A DNA stretch of 64,000 nucleotides from Agelaius tricolor. Its lineage: Eukaryota > Chordata > Aves > Passeriformes > Icteridae. Both the position numbers and the translations under genes were made by a program. Within the stretch, counting starts at the first letter, position 1. Each line of letters begins with the position of its first letter. Shown here in pieces: positions 63,410 through 64,000 of the stretch. Location: positions 14,676,501 through 14,740,500 of the forward strand of contig JALJCS010000015.1 in NCBI GenBank assembly GCA_023055355.1, read 5' to 3'. The notes beneath the pieces were generated by a model. The model had not been told where the DNA came from. It searched no databases and saw nothing but the letters and a program-made list of their open reading frames with translations.

Positions 63410-64000
63410 CTGGAAAGGGGAGAGGAAAAATGTAACAAAGGTTCATGAGTTGAGATAAGGTCCAGAAGAGATCACCCACCAAATACCATCACAGGCAAAA
63501 CAGACTCAAACTGAGCATATCAACTGAATTTGTTACTAACAAAATCAGAGCAGGATAATGAGTAAGATAAATCTTAAAAATGCCTCCCCTCCACTACTCC
63601 CTTCTTCCCAGCTGTACCTCCCCCTGCTCAGCAGTGCAGGGAGGCAGGGAATGGGGGTTATGATCAGTTCATCACATGCATTCCCTGCTGCTACTCAGGG
63701 AGAAGAGTTGGAGCCCTTCCCCTGCTCCAGCATGGGGTCCCTTCCATGGCAGACAGTTCTCCATGAACTTCTCCAATGTGAGTCCATCTCCTGGGCAACA
63801 GTTCTAGACAAACTGCTGCAACATGGATCACTCTTCCCTGGGCTGCAGTCCTTCAGGCACAGGCATGGCTGCACCATGGGCTGCAAGAGAATCTCAGCTC
63901 CCGTGCCTGGAGCACATCCTCCCCCTCCTTCTGCACTGACCTTGGTGTCTGCAGAGCTACTCCCCTCACATATTCTCACTCTACTCTTCTCTGGCTGCAA
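63410..64000. mobile_element. Endogenous-retrovirus-derived dispersed repeat, cut by window end
   Basis: The text resembles an ERV-derived repeat common in bird genomes: 'gttcatgagttgagataagg', 'atcagttcatcacatgc', 'cctgctccagcatggggtcc', 'gttctccatgaacttctcc' and 'tgaccttggtgtctgcagag'. No intact viral frame is visible. It is diverged and continues beyond the window. Confidence 0.65.

Overview
The window looks like avian nuclear DNA, probably from a songbird. Vertebrate genes are split by GT-AG introns, CR1-type retroposon tails occur in both orientations (including the 'atcatcgagtccaac' signature), and there are LTR/ERV-type dispersed repeats like those I know from passerines. There is no prokaryotic organisation, CRISPR array or operon. 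All exon models were made by eye, from reading frame, splice-site consensus and remembered protein families.

Layout: (1) 1-3.6 kb, no gene recognised. (2) About 5.4-20.6 kb, minus strand: ZDHHC1, a DHHC palmitoyltransferase of at least 10 coding exons, with a CpG-rich promoter at about 21.6-22.0 kb. (3) 22.4-24.1 kb: CR1 copies and a GC-rich repeat block. (4) 24.6-28.2 kb, minus: a complete 8-exon fibulin-7-type gene. (5) 28.2-30.0 kb: a head-to-head intergenic region holding a degenerate TTAGGG-like array. (6) 30.0-33.8 kb, plus: CLEC18 (CAP + EGF + C-type lectin), 12 exons. (7) 35.4-36.3 kb, minus: EXOSC6, one exon. (8) 36.5-51.0 kb, minus: AARS1, 20 coding exons giving 968 codons plus stop, with a non-coding first exon in a CpG island. 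(9) 53.7-59.1 kb plus and 59.8-61.8 kb minus: two paralogous short-chain dehydrogenase/reductase (SDR) genes facing tail to tail. (10) 62-64 kb: CR1 tails and an ERV-derived repeat that runs off the end.

The genes are unrelated housekeeping, secreted and enzymatic functions, not a pathway. As I remember human gene order, AARS1-EXOSC6-CLEC18 is one neighbourhood of 16q22, ZDHHC1 is in another part of 16q22, and FBLN7 is on chromosome 2. The 28-30 kb interval may therefore be a rearrangement junction, and the telomere-like array sits there.

I found no wholly new biological system. The items most worth checking are: an exact TGATGCAAT (ATF4/CARE-type) element in the AARS1 promoter; an exact RFX X-box in the ZDHHC1 CpG island; a relic copy of the AARS1 exon 8 acceptor in an upstream AARS1 intron; a CR1-like sequence supplying the AARS1 exon 5 acceptor; and the inverted SDR pair.
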